Shown in pieces: positions 38,201 through 47,527 of a stretch of DNA of 64,000 bases. The stretch is taken from positions 62,001-126,000 of the forward strand of contig NZ_FOLC01000015.1 of assembly GCF_900112135.1 (NCBI RefSeq), written 5' to 3'. The stretch is from Collimonas sp. OK412 (lineage in GTDB: Bacteria > Pseudomonadota > Gammaproteobacteria > Burkholderiales > Burkholderiaceae_D). Each line of letters opens with the position of its first letter. Positions within the stretch are counted from its first letter, which is position 1. The translations under genes and the position numbers were made by a program. The notes beneath the pieces were generated by a model. That model saw only the letters and a list, made by a program, of their open reading frames with translations, made no database searches and was not told the origin of the DNA.

Positions 38201-39630
38201 TTGAGGTTATTGCCAGCAGCGACATTGCTGCCGCTGGCCCGCAAATTGCCGGCGCTGGCGGTCAGGTTGACGTTCTTGTCAGAGTTGAGCTGGCTGCCAG
38301 AAAAACTGAGATTCTGCGCCTGCAGGTTGAGATCGCCGGCGGCAAGCAGTTTGCCGCCGCTATCCGTGATGCCGGCGGCATTCAGGTCAAGCGCACCGCC
38401 GCTGGCGATAGAACCGCTATTGGCGGCGGCGCCATTGATGGCCAGCGTCAGGTTGTCGGCGCTGCGCTGGATCGTAGAGCCGCTATTGCTCAAGGCGCCG
38501 GCATTGACGATCAGTTGTCCTTGCGAATCCAGCGTGCCCTGCTGCGCCAGGCCGCCGCCGCTGGCGATGGTTGTGCTGCCTTCGCTTTGCGTCTGTCCGG
38601 TCAACACGGTGTTGCCGTTCGCCACCAGCTGGATATTCTGTTTGGCGTAGCTGTCTTTCAAGGTCAGGTCGCCGTTGCTCGACAACACCAGGTTGCCCTG
38701 CAAAGCGGCAACCCGGCCGCTGCTGTTGACGCCGAGACCCTGTTCCGTAGAAACCAGGTACACCTGGTTGGCATACATGCCGCCAAGGTCCTTGATATCG
38801 ATCGCAAAGCGCGGCGCGGCGCCGGTGCCGGCCTGCGGCGTGGTTTGCAGCGTGCCGTACAGCACCTGGTTGGCGCCGGCCAAGGCATTCAGGTTCTTGG
38901 CCCAGACTTCGCCTTCGATCACCAGGCCGCGGGCGATCAGGTCAAGCTGTTCAATATTGCTGGCATTCAGGCCGCCGCTGCCGATCGTCAATTGTCCCTG
39001 GCCGACATTGAAACCGTTGATCGCGCCGTTTGCGCCGAACTGGACCTGGCCGGTGGTCAGGGTGCCGCGATTGGCATTCAGGAAGCCGCAGCCGTCGCAT
39101 GTGATGCCGTTCGGATTGGCGACCACGATGTTGGCGCGTTGTCCCGCCACCTCAATGGTGCCGCGCAGCTGGCTCGGGTTGTTCGACACCACTTCATTGA
39201 GGATGATGCGCGCCGGCGTATTTCCCAACTGCGGATTGCCGGTGATCCAGCCGCCCAGCTGGGTTTGCGTATTGCCGCTGCTGTTGTTGAGAATCAGGCC
39301 GTTGGGATTGACATTGAACTGGCCGTACTGGTTGCGCGAAACGCCGCTGGCGCTGGGCGGTGCGATCAGCACGATCGGCACGCCGTTCTGGGCGCCATCG
39401 ATCAGCGGACGCTGGCCGGCAGGTGCATTGGGCGACGCCGCAATGGGCAGATTGCCTGCCTGCGCCGGCAATACGGCAAGCACGGTCTGGCACAGGTACA
39501 GGGCAAGCATGGCTTTCGCCGTGCGCCGCATCCAGGAACGTGGAGCGGAACGCTCCGATAGCGCAGGTCGCGATGGATCCCGTGCGTTAACTGCGGCTTG
39601 CTGCTGCATTTGTCGTTGATGCGAATTCAT
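29263..39630 (-). CDS. cdiA: CdiA-type contact-dependent inhibition exoprotein with C-terminal deaminase-like toxin
   Basis: A 3455-aa giant TpsA toxin. The start ATG at 39630 has GGGGAAG before it. The signal region (RTAKAMLALYLCQTVLAVLPAQAG) precedes the TPS domain (ISRNQYGQFNVNPNGLILNNS-type, residues ~60-250). Long FHA repeats (DNTQG, NNSGG units) follow, then haemagglutinin repeats. A pretoxin motif, NNRQLHTEEKQRI, substitutes for the VENN marker about 430 residues from the end. The last ~160 residues form the toxin: GTGHAEADIIAYANANG (His3402, Glu3404) and TRPVCPSCQNVI (Cys3428, Cys3431) give the Zn-binding HxE...PxCxxC core of nucleic-acid deaminases. It is exported by the adjacent CdiB-like pore. 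Confidence 0.93.
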   Translation of the reverse strand: MNSHQRQMQQQAAVNARDPSRPALSERSAPRSWMRRTAKAMLALYLCQTVLAVLPAQAGNLPIAASPNAPAGQRPLIDGAQNGVPIVLIAPPSASGVSRNQYGQFNVNPNGLILNNSSGNTQTQLGGWITGNPQLGNTPARIILNEVVSNNPSQLRGTIEVAGQRANIVVANPNGITCDGCGFLNANRGTLTTGQVQFGANGAINGFNVGQGQLTIGSGGLNASNIEQLDLIARGLVIEGEVWAKNLNALAGANQVLYGTLQTTPQAGTGAAPRFAIDIKDLGGMYANQVYLVSTEQGLGVNSSGRVAALQGNLVLSSNGDLTLKDSYAKQNIQLVANGNTVLTGQTQSEGSTTIASGGGLAQQGTLDSQGQLIVNAGALSNSGSTIQRSADNLTLAINGAAANSGSIASGGALDLNAAGITDSGGKLLAAGDLNLQAQNLSFSGSQLNSDKNVNLTASAGNLRASGSNVAAGNNLNVSAGGQLSNAGGIWQAGQNAGIQAASVSNVGGTLLANGQLGVTTAGKLDNSGGKLMGSQAVALNAQQLVNDANGLVASDLVTRITTTQGISNQGGVLSGKTDLTVNANGAAINNTAGTLVSDASLNVSAGALDNSRGQLTARAQNGGAATLNLASLSNRQGVIDAAGSLALSAAGAIDNTQGSIASGTTASAAAGGAQIQSASLTNNGGQVIARDTLAINTGALSNDATGAGKGILASNKGSVTVNAGAASNVGGLVTSATGTTLNTQALNSSGGEISSGAALAINTAGQNLANTGGRILANGKVEIQAGAVASNANGAQAALISSGSSLDIQASAVNNDGSVIVAGNTADASAGKVSLKLGSGALSNNGGAIQSTNAITINAGAVGNQGGQVTANNTVSLNAASVDNSAGLVSAVNTLAVASAAAIQNGRGQITSNGNLSLSAGTLDNTQGVVSAKQQADLKLGAGLLNNAGGQIVGTQALAVQSGEIRNAAGTIASGSSLVLNTQGQAFDNSAGQVVASGNLDIASAQLNNSGGTIASLKGAAGINTGGQALNNDSGKIQAAGNTTLSAGNTSNVKGLISGQDISIAAAALDNTGAQVVAAGNLSTSTTALNNTQGLLQSVGNASIDSNGQAIVNRSSGNSGGIVSGGTLDVKGGSLDNQAGYVASNGKQTLTVTGDLDNRSSGQIVANGSNTITAANVLNSNGLIQSLGDIGITAAGSISNNGGQVAANGDAVLNAVNIDNSAAGSISATNIRASANSISNAGGNIKAGKDALITTALGAASLDNTGGLVSAKHDVTINATALNNAGGKIVGDNSATVTTSSNSLGGTIASSNAVTLNINGDYNNTGLLSAQKTLTVNAGNITNSGTLTAGDTLNVTTGNLTNSGEISAQTTNLNVSGTLTNSSTGLIDGVTTNIIAGTTNNSGRIYGDLLRISGGTVNNSGSGTIAARNTLLIGVQNLSNTEGGLIYSLGDLGIAGAIDGNGNLQGSVQNLLNASAKIEAQGNVAITAASLVNRDNHLATRVVVDPAINQDQVQPSGSATKYKSSDCFGVGGGGDSVSCIVHPDKYGQRSTVTTARTVIPDSCSGSGDSQTCVSGSIVDNYPWNSPVFAQFGVAAVTSAAPVEPNGGPGGCSFMTDSGSVDLTTPQCVQWRKDYAVWSTAYEATLDALAPKIDSYNASVREDNRLDQFEDYTWYKVTASPSHTEVTSSAPAQILSGGGMTLNGSVTNQDSQIVAGGALAIVGPTVRNLATQGENRTTYSGTAEFTHVESCGTFGSSHCRNWDGAQPYNAAPQVISVDLPTVVYQQNAGNQTDNRNLGVSTANPDGSVAGAVSSAIGNARIIGAQAVNAVLATGAGAGSIGRALPVVQSVAANGTGLRAHDVILTTAPRLILPNNSLFTIHPEPGSRYLVETDPRFTNQRNFLSSDYFLQALNRDPERNLKRYGDGFYEQQLINDQILALTGRRYLTSYTSTEDEYKALMNAGVAYANQYQLSPGVALSAEQMANLTTDIVWLVSRSVTLADGSTQQVLVPQVYLRRPQGGDLQQSGALIAGGDVMIKTDSDLVNSGSIAATNSTTLLAGTDLLNQGGRISGQDIVARARNDLVNLSGVIQGSGNDSTVTLLAGRDIVLQTRTIDTVNPEATSTRTNIDRIATVQGGTVTLNAARDLVVTGANVSAIGTASTDNPTGGNLIATAGRDVKVSAVTGQYQIDVENPAGHSVEGRTGFIKESTVSNQLASLNAGNNLGLAAGQGGSGDLTLKGANLNAGNNALLSGSNVSIEAVKDSVVNDIQTVGKKEYHRIGSADETLVGGNVNAGNNLTVKATGTPSGATDASGNAVAQAGSGNITLTSAYLATTTGQVTLAANNDVTIKSAATEHSTVQESYVKSGDAMSTTTTTIAKHSSLQQAEGSTVSGNSVLAVAGHDINIQGSNVVGTKDVTLAAANNVNIVTAQSKSAQSSYEKKETSGLFSTGASITMGSKEQDNESTLKTVTNTGSVIGSTGGNITINAGEHYTQTGSKVMAPAGDISIAAKAVDINAAFDTTEQNNKTHTEQSGLSLGVSSPIVSALQSIAQMGDASKKTDDSRMKLLAAAAAAMTAKAVAQAAADPSVTVSLTIGSSKSDSQSKQTSSTAVGSSVAAGGNLAISATGADKDSNVNILGSNISAGKDASIKADGDINLQATQSTSDQHSTSSSSSAAIGIAATYGKNGLAFGVTANASGSRGKADGDDVTQNNTHVVAGNTLTLESGHDTNIKGGVASARQVIADIGTSGQGNLNIESLQDTSNYNSKDQSIGGSVTIGYGFAASGNYNQTKVNGSFASVGEQSGIAAGDGGFQVKVNGNTDLKGGVIASSDKAIQDNKNSLATQTLTQVDIKNHSDFDASGFGVSGGFGVGGDKGDGKAADGSTAKAPTVGGQTLQAFQTGSTGTSAGIGSASGSSSSTTRSGISGGVVTITDDAAQQAKTGTTATQTVASINRDVSTAKDSSGALTKDWDGQKLKDDVSAQVQITSTFGQQAAKNIGDYADAKQKEAVKNGDDAEAAKWAEGGAYRVALHTATGALAGGLGGAAGALTSASAMTIIGDEINKMDLPKDLKQGLAQIAATALGAAIGGAAGAASGLNVEANNRQLHTEEKQRIHELANGSSAQEARLSAAACALAHCSAEYAVGSKEYNYYVQVEALGNSPDLAGERLKLSQQPGMFGYTMTGVFSDANFDAGKRINNTYQITTRTLGTLQAVGGAATAVAGAGITAGGAITCPETGLGCLVAAGGAALTGWGVDQSKAGVSTSISGQVQPTIGGQALQNMFGISSGAAELLYGMVGGVAGIAADAALASRGAAVISVPTKVTAGKGLAYENPSQLVQSRVDDLLSQIPANSQGRITMGVAVVEDANGLRTTLISTSEPRGYLRPGVTSNPGEIVVAGTGHAEADIIAYANANGLKIIDIGATRPVCPSCQNVIAPTGANVTTPLKPLPKNPRG

Positions 39631-39766
39631 GACTTCCCCGATCCCGTAATTCATTCAATTGCGCAAACGCTGCCGGCCTGGCGGCGCCCTTGCGATATGT
39701 CATTGCCGCCAGTCGTGCCGGCGGTCTATTTTTCTGGACTGCAGTACTGCCTTGAATATCTGTTCA

Positions 39767-41551
39767 TCAAAAAGCGTAGGTCAGCGACACAGAAGGACTC
39801 CAGCGCTGCGTCTTGAAACCTTCCGGCTTGTACAGCGGCGTGCCGAGCGAGGCATCCATCTGCAGCGATTTCCATCTGCCGCGCATGCCGATTGCGGCGC
39901 CGGCCAGCTTGCTGCCGATCAGCTGGGCTTCGCTGGGGCCCCAGACACGGCCGGCGTCAACGCCCAGGTAGATTTGCGTATCGACGCCAGGAACCAGGTT
40001 GGCCGGCATGCTGAGATCGTTGCGAAAATAGAAGCCGCTTTCCGCCAGCAGGACGCTGTCGCCGTCAAAGCCGCGCACGCTGTAACGATTGCCTATGGAT
40101 ATCTGGTCGACCGACAGCAGCGCATCGTTAGTCGCCTGCGCATGTATCGAGCCGGTATATTGGAATGCCTGTTTTCCCAGCGCGAACGGCTGGTTGTAGC
40201 TCGCGTTCAAGGTCCAGATCTGCGGCCGGTTGGTCAGGTTGACGGCGCCGTCCGCCTGCGGAAAATCGTCCTGCGCGCTAAACCACGGCATGCCGCGCTG
40301 ATAGCCGAGGTCGATGTCGAGGTCGCCTTGTCCTATCAACCTCTTGTAGGTCACGCCGGCTTCCAGCCGGGTGGTGCGGCGCCGCTGCACGATCAGCTCG
40401 ACATCGTCCAGGAAACTGTCAGCGTGGCGCGTCGCCACACCTGCATACAGGCCGAATTTGGCCGACGCGGTGCGGATGAAAGTGCGGTGCCATTTGAATT
40501 CGGCGGTATCGCTGGTGCCGCTGGAAAGGAAATTGACCGTGGTTCCCTGCACCACCTGCGCAAACCGGTTGTGGCTGTCTGAAATGGTAAAGGTGTTGTA
40601 ACCCCAGGGAATGCTGTAGTTGAAGGACGCGCTCTGGCTGCGGTGGTTCGGATCCGGCTGGTCGAGATTGCTATTGCCGCTCAGGTTCAGGATGTCGTTC
40701 AGGCCAAGAGGATTATCGAGCGCAAGATAGGCCGATAGCTGGGAACGCCCCAAGGTGCGGCTGCCCGAATTGTCGACCGTGACGCCGCCGCGGATGCGGT
40801 CGCCGAGGCTGCCGCTTTGCCGTTCTATATAGACGACGCTGGTGTCCGGTTCCGCGCCCGGTTCGATGCGCGTCGCCACCGCCTGGCTCGGCAGGCGCTT
40901 CATTTGCTCGACGCCCTGCTCCAGGTCGCGGATGTTCAGGATATCGCCTGGCCCCAATGACGGGATGCCGGGGAAAGCATTGCGCCAGGTTCCCCAGTTA
41001 TCGTCCGCCGCCTGCTTGGCGTCGCCCGCCTTGACCATGCGCACTTCGCTGATGCGGCCGACATGCAGCACCAGCTCCAGGGTGCCGTTGTGAAGATTTT
41101 GCTGCGGCAGGCTGACACGGGTAGTGGCGTAGCCAAGTTCGATCAGCTTGCCATCCAGCGCCGAGGCGATGCGGCGCAAGCCTTCGACGCCGATACAACG
41201 GTTCATGAACGGCAGCCCCGCATCCTGCAGCCAGCCGAAGCGTCCGATACCCTTGCCGGTCAGCGCAGTTTCGCGAATCACGAAGCATGGCGATTCGACC
41301 GGAAGATCGGTGGATACCTTGGTCGATACCGATGGACTCAAGACGTCGGACTTGGGTTGCAGCTGCAGTTGCTGTTCGCGGGTGCGCTCCTCCTGCCGGC
41401 GCAGCCCTTCGGCGGCGCCTCGCTCGATGGTTACCGCGGTCTGCGCCATCCCGTTTTGCGCGGCTGCAGCCAGCAAGGCAACTAAGCCAATCCCCTTTGC
41501 AAAAAACAATAAACAACCATCACCTTTATCCGTTAAGGCGTTGCTCCCCAT
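39767..41551 (-). CDS. cdiB: CdiB-type TpsB outer-membrane transporter
   Basis: A 594-aa ShlB/FhaC-family pore. The signal peptide is GIGLVALLAAAAQNGMAQ. POTRA domains span about residues 80-240, with ETALTGKGIGRFGWLQDAGLPF and GYATTRVSLPQQNLHNGTLELVLHVG. The C-terminal barrel contains the VRGFDGD motif that plugs or closes the pore, and the protein ends in a terminal Phe (SVSLTYAF). It secretes CdiA, whose gene follows 136 bp downstream. The order cdiB-cdiA-cdiI is that of the E. coli-type locus rather than the Burkholderia bcpAIOB order. Confidence 0.94.
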   Translation of the reverse strand: MGSNALTDKGDGCLLFFAKGIGLVALLAAAAQNGMAQTAVTIERGAAEGLRRQEERTREQQLQLQPKSDVLSPSVSTKVSTDLPVESPCFVIRETALTGKGIGRFGWLQDAGLPFMNRCIGVEGLRRIASALDGKLIELGYATTRVSLPQQNLHNGTLELVLHVGRISEVRMVKAGDAKQAADDNWGTWRNAFPGIPSLGPGDILNIRDLEQGVEQMKRLPSQAVATRIEPGAEPDTSVVYIERQSGSLGDRIRGGVTVDNSGSRTLGRSQLSAYLALDNPLGLNDILNLSGNSNLDQPDPNHRSQSASFNYSIPWGYNTFTISDSHNRFAQVVQGTTVNFLSSGTSDTAEFKWHRTFIRTASAKFGLYAGVATRHADSFLDDVELIVQRRRTTRLEAGVTYKRLIGQGDLDIDLGYQRGMPWFSAQDDFPQADGAVNLTNRPQIWTLNASYNQPFALGKQAFQYTGSIHAQATNDALLSVDQISIGNRYSVRGFDGDSVLLAESGFYFRNDLSMPANLVPGVDTQIYLGVDAGRVWGPSEAQLIGSKLAGAAIGMRGRWKSLQMDASLGTPLYKPEGFKTQRWSPSVSLTYAF

Positions 41552-41584
41552 TTGTTGCTTTCTATATATTTTTCCCTGGCGGGA

Positions 41585-41613
41585 ATTATAGTTAGAAAAC
41601 TAACTTCGGATAA
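41585..41613 (-). promoter_or_regulatory. Sigma-70 promoter candidate of the cdiBAI operon with internal inverted repeat
   Basis: A perfect TATAAT -10 box (41585-41590, minus strand) and TTATCC -35 (41608-41613) are separated by 17 bp. The spacer contains GTTAG-TTTT-CTAAC, an inverted repeat that could be an operator. It is 34 bp upstream of the cdiB start. Confidence 0.6.
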
Positions 41614-41741
41614 TCAAAATGTATCTGTATTGTAAATTTTCACAATAATTAACATGCGCGGTGGAAATTGGTTGCGTAACAACAACACAGTCCGATTACA
41701 ATCGATAACATGCCAAGCACCACCTACCGGAGCAGCAACGC

Positions 41742-43031
41742 GTGACAAACCTCAAACTTCCCGCGCAGAACCCAGGCCGTACCGCGGCGATGCCCTTCAT
41801 CATGCTGACCGTATTGATCGACATGATTTCGATCGGCCTGATCATCCCGGTGCTGCCGGTGCTGGTCGGCAAATTCACCGGTTCGCAGGCCGACCAGGCA
41901 TTCTGGTATGGCGCGGTGGCCTTTGCTTTCGGCATCGCCAATTTTTTCGGTTCGCCGATTCTTGGCGCCCTGTCTGACCGCTACGGCCGGCGGCCGGTGC
42001 TGCTGCTGGGATTTTGCGGGCTGGCGCTGAATTTTTTCGCGACGGCGTTTTCAACCGCGCTGTGGATGCTGATCGTGGTGCGCCTGGCGGGCGGCGCCAT
42101 GCAGTCCAATGCCGCGGTCTGCAATGCCTACGTGGCCGACATCACGCCGCCGGAGCAGCGCGCCAAGCGCTTTGGCATGATCGGCGCGATGTTCGGCGTC
42201 GGTTTCATCGTCGGCCCGGTGATGGGCGGTTTGCTGGGCGCCGTCAATCTGCGCTTGCCGTTCATTGTGGCTGGCAGCCTGGCCTTGCTGAACCTGATGT
42301 ACGGTTATTTCGTGCTGCCCGAATCGCTGCCGCCTGAGCGGCGCCGCGCATTCGGCTGGCGGGCGGCCAATCCGCTGGCTTCGCTGCGAGCGTTGTCGCG
42401 CCTGAAAGCGGTCGGGCCGCTGGTGGCGGTGATCGCCTGCAATGGCTTGGCGCAGTTCATGCTATTCACCACCTGGGTGCTGTACACCACGTTCAAGTTC
42501 GGCTGGGGACCCTTGGAAAACGGCCAGTCGCTGGCAGCCGTCGGCATCATGTCGGTGATCGTGCAAGGCGTCTTGCTGGGGCCATTGCTGAAACGCTTCA
42601 GCCCGCAGCGGCTGGCGGTGATCGGGCTGGTCTCCTCCACTGCCGCCTACCTCTTGTGGGGAGCCGCCAGCCAGTCATGGATGATGTATGCGGTGATTTT
42701 CGCCAATATATTCGGCGCCACGGTGAATGCGTCGATCCAGAGCATCATTTCCGGCGCGGTCGATTCGCACAGCCAGGGCCAGACCCTGGGCGCGGTCAGT
42801 TCGCTCAACAGCCTGATGGCAGTGATCGCGCCGGTCATCGGCGCGCCGTTGCTGGGGGTGGTCTCGCATTTGCCCAAGGGCGACTGGCGGATTGGCGCGC
42901 CGTTCTATTTTTGCGCGGTGCTGCAGCTGGCGGCGCTGGTGCTGGCTTTCCTGCATTTCCGGCGCCAGCGCCGCCAGCGCGCCGAGATTCAGCCTGCCGG
43001 CGCCGTACTGGAAACGGAAGACATGCAGTAA
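41742..43031 (+). CDS. MFS drug-efflux-like transporter (TetA/TCR-type)
   Basis: A 429-aa 12-helix MFS protein. It starts at the GTG at 41742 (MTNLKLPAQNPGR) with GGAG before it. The loop 2-3 motif is GALSDRYGRRPVLLLGFCGLALNF, and RLAGGAMQSNAAVCNAYVADITPPEQRAKRFGMIGAMFGVGFIVGPVMGGLLG matches the TetA/Bcr antiporter signature. It probably exports small molecules by proton antiport, but a tetracycline substrate is not shown. It diverges from cdiB and converges on an acyltransferase with no space for a terminator. Confidence 0.88.
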   Translation: MTNLKLPAQNPGRTAAMPFIMLTVLIDMISIGLIIPVLPVLVGKFTGSQADQAFWYGAVAFAFGIANFFGSPILGALSDRYGRRPVLLLGFCGLALNFFATAFSTALWMLIVVRLAGGAMQSNAAVCNAYVADITPPEQRAKRFGMIGAMFGVGFIVGPVMGGLLGAVNLRLPFIVAGSLALLNLMYGYFVLPESLPPERRRAFGWRAANPLASLRALSRLKAVGPLVAVIACNGLAQFMLFTTWVLYTTFKFGWGPLENGQSLAAVGIMSVIVQGVLLGPLLKRFSPQRLAVIGLVSSTAAYLLWGAASQSWMMYAVIFANIFGATVNASIQSIISGAVDSHSQGQTLGAVSSLNSLMAVIAPVIGAPLLGVVSHLPKGDWRIGAPFYFCAVLQLAALVLAFLHFRRQRRQRAEIQPAGAVLETEDMQ

Positions 43032-43047
43032 CCGCCAACGCCGCCGT

Positions 43048-44202
43048 TCAGGCGGCGACCGGAACCCGCAGCGGCGAACCCTGTTCTGGCGCGCGGCTTG
43101 ACAGGCGGCTGAGCGGGATTTCCACCCAGCGATAAAAAAGTGCACCGGCGGCAAGGCTGGCAGCCCAGGCCAGCACCATGCCGCCCGCCTGCAGCAGCGG
43201 CCGCGCCGGCACGAACTTGGCGAACGCCGCGTTGACGACCAGGCAGACCGGGAAATGCACCAGGAAGATCGAGTACGAAATCCGGCCGAACGAACGTATC
43301 CAGGCAAAGCGCTGGCGCGACAGCAGCACGCCGCGCCGGCTCGCCAGCACCAGTGCGCAGGCTACCAGCAAGGCGAGCGCGATGCGGCTGCGGAAATCGA
43401 TCGTCAGTGCGTACAAGGTTGGCACCAGTATCGCCGCCAGCAGCAGCGCCACCGCCGCCGGCCGCCGGCCCAGGTCGCGCGCCCACCAGGCGATCACGCC
43501 CAGGCCGTAGCTGCCGAAGAAATACGGCGCCCAGGCGTCCCAGGCGGCATCGCGGTTGAAATAGAACAGGGAGGCGCTGACGCCGGCCACCACCAGCAGC
43601 GGCGCCAGCCATGGCATCGCGCGCCGCCTGGCGAGGCCGCCGGTCAGCCACAGCAGCATGGTGAGCATGGCGTACAGCTGGAAATCGATGGCGACGTACC
43701 AGGCGCCGGCCGAGATCGATTCATAACCCAATATGGAATGCAGCAATAATGCGTGGGCGGCCAGTTGCATGGCCGTCGGCATGGCGGAGATGGAGTAATG
43801 CGTCATCCACAGCGCGGCCCAGGCGGAAGCGCCTATCGCCAGCACGGTCGCGGCCAGGAACGGCGGCACCAGCTTCATGTAGCGCCGCCACAAGACCCGC
43901 AGCGGGTCGGCGACGGTGGAGCTGCCATGCGGCGACAGCGATTTGGCCGCGAGGAAACCGCCGACCACCAGGAATACCTGGACCGCGATGCGGGCGTATG
44001 TGTCCAGCCAATCGATCAGGCCAGGCGCGACAGGACGAACGTGGTCTGCCATCGGCCCGTAGAACGCCAGGTGGTGCAAGACAATCAGTTGTGCCGCAAT
44101 AACCTTGAGCAGGTCGATAAAGCCGAATTGGAAATTGGAATTACGTTCTGGTGCTTTCGATGAGCTTGGTGGCAGCGGTGAAACGCTCATTGTTACATCC
44201 AT
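43048..44202 (-). CDS. Membrane acyltransferase (acyltransferase 3 family)
   Basis: A 384-aa OafA/YrhL-type integral membrane acyltransferase with about ten helices. It begins GFIDLLKVIAAQLIVLHHLAFYGP, where the FID...HH pattern provides the family's catalytic His region. The segment RIAVQVFLVVGGFLAAKS follows, and SYSIFLVHFPVCLVV is the usual C-terminal motif. It would acylate a surface or exported glycan. No glycosyltransferase genes lie nearby, so the substrate is unknown. A later ATG at 44190 is possible. Confidence 0.85.
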   Translation of the reverse strand: MDVTMSVSPLPPSSSKAPERNSNFQFGFIDLLKVIAAQLIVLHHLAFYGPMADHVRPVAPGLIDWLDTYARIAVQVFLVVGGFLAAKSLSPHGSSTVADPLRVLWRRYMKLVPPFLAATVLAIGASAWAALWMTHYSISAMPTAMQLAAHALLLHSILGYESISAGAWYVAIDFQLYAMLTMLLWLTGGLARRRAMPWLAPLLVVAGVSASLFYFNRDAAWDAWAPYFFGSYGLGVIAWWARDLGRRPAAVALLLAAILVPTLYALTIDFRSRIALALLVACALVLASRRGVLLSRQRFAWIRSFGRISYSIFLVHFPVCLVVNAAFAKFVPARPLLQAGGMVLAWAASLAAGALFYRWVEIPLSRLSSRAPEQGSPLRVPVAA

Positions 44203-44303
44203 GTTAAAAAAGATGCCAATGATAGAGATTCAAACGCGCTTGTCCAGCATAATAATATCTTGTAACATTTCCCAATGGCAACAAATTGGTTATTTAAAAA
44301 ACA

Positions 44304-45670
<1,367 letters not shown>

Positions 45671-45671
<1 letters not shown>

Positions 45672-47476
45672 CAAGTCTCGACCGTTTCCAGCAACGGAAT
45701 CCGCAGCACGAATTCGGCGCCGCCGCCGCTGTGGTTGTTTGCCGTCAGCCGGCCGTTCATCGCCTGCACGATGGACGATGAAATGGCCAGGCCCAGGCCC
45801 AATCCCTTGCCGGACGGCTTGGTCGTGAAAAACGGCTCGAACAGATGCAAGGCGACCTGCGCCGGAATGCCCGGTCCAGAATCGCGGATGCGGATCACCG
45901 CTTCGCCCGCCTCGCAATCCAGCACCAGGGAGACGGTTTTTTGCTCGGCATTATCCACCGCGTCCAAGGCGTTGCGCAACAGGTTGATCAGCACCTGTTC
46001 GGTGCGCACCGAGTCGCCGACCACCTGGGCCGTGCGCCGGATATCGATCTCCAGCTTGGCGCCGTGGGTCTGGAACTCGTTATGCAGCAGCAGCGCCGCC
46101 GCCTCTATCGACTTCGGCAAATCGATGGCGGCGACCGCTTCGTGGCTTTTCCGGGAAAAGCCGTTGAGCTGGCCGACTATCTTGCCCATGCGGGCGCTGG
46201 CATTGCTGATATGGGCCAGGTTTTCGCTGGCCTTGTCGCCCTGGCCGCGGGTCAGGAAGGTCATGGCGTTATCCGCAAACGCCCGGATCGCCGCCAGCGG
46301 CTGGTTCAGCTCGTGGGCGATGCCGGCCGCCATCTGCCCTAGCATGGCCAGCTTGCCGGCCTGGATCAGCTTGTTCTGGGTCGAACGCAACAGGTGTTCG
46401 GTTTCCTGCAGCTTGGCGTACTTGGCTGCCAGCGTCTGGTTCGCCACCATCAATTCCTGCGTTCTCTGGGCAATGGTCCGGTCCAGGTATTCGGCCGACA
46501 CCAGCCGCTCTTCCAGGCGGCGCCGGCGCTGGTACAAGGCCCACAGGGAAATTCCCGCAATCGCCAGCAGCAGCAGCGCCGCCATGGTCCACAGCATGGC
46601 GATGCGGGCGATCCGCGCCTGCGACGGGAACAGCATCAGTTGCCAGCCCAGGCGGCCGACGCTGCGCGTGACGTGCTGGCCGAACTCCGCGCTCTGCCGC
46701 TTCGGCAAAGAACTGACCGGCGTAATCGGCCGGTCGGCGTACTGATGCGTGCCGGTGAGGTCTTGCTGCACGGCTCCGTTGAGCGGATACAGGCTGTGAT
46801 ATTTCCAGTCCGGGCGATTGCTCAGGAACACCACGCCGCTGCTGTCGACCAGCGTGATCGGATCTTCGCTGCTGCGCCAGGTGTGCTCGAATTCGGTCAG
46901 GTCGATCTTGACCGCCATCACCCCCAGCGCGGCATTTTCGCCATGGGCGGCAGCGCTGGCGTAGATCGGCTGGGCGATAAAATAGCCAGGCACATTGGTG
47001 GCGTTGCCGATGCCGTAGAAACTACCGGCGTTGCCTTTCATCGCATCGCGGAAATACGGACGGAAACCGAAGTCCCTGCCGACAAAGCTGGTAGGCGTGT
47101 CCCAGTTGCTGGAAGCCAGCGTCAAGCCTTTGCGGTCCAGTACATAGATCGCCACCACCTTCGATTGCCGCTGGATCAGCTGCAATGTCTGGTTCAGGCG
47201 CTGGATGTTGAGCTGGTCTTCGGGATGGGCCAGCGCCTGCAGCACATCCGACTGGAAGCCGAGGGCAAACGGCAGCGTCTCGAATTTCTGCAGCACCGAT
47301 TCCAGGTCGAGCGCGATGATTTGCAGTTGCCGCTCGCTGGCTTCGCCGACGTCGCCGCCGGCTTTCCTGGCTGCCATGACGTAGGTGGTCAGCGCCACGG
47401 CAACCGCGCCGGCAAGCGCCAGCACGGTCCAGAGCAGCGGCTTGTTCGCCCTCGCCTTCACCAGCAGATTTGTCAT
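45671..47476 (-). CDS. dctB: Sensor histidine kinase (DctB-like)
   Basis: A 601-aa membrane kinase. A first transmembrane helix (LLWTVLALAGAVAVALTTYVMAA) precedes a periplasmic double-Cache-type sensor domain (about residues 40-285), and a second helix lies near residue 290. Then come a coiled coil, the H-box GIAHELNQPLAAIRAFADNA, and the ATP-binding N and G boxes QVLINLLRNALDAV and SGKGLGLGLAISSSIV. DctB kinases sense C4-dicarboxylates. The neighbouring KgtP-like gene supports a dicarboxylate or 2-oxoglutarate role. Confidence 0.93.
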
Positions 47477-47527
47477 GGCAGCCGCCTGAATGGAAAAAAA
47501 ACAGGCGACAGCATCGCCGGCATGGCT

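Noticed and set aside
33040-38650. Very long rightward open frames within the cdiA region (for example 33040-35058 and 36623-38650)
   Set aside because: Low-complexity antisense translation of FHA repeats, without any domain or ribosome binding site.
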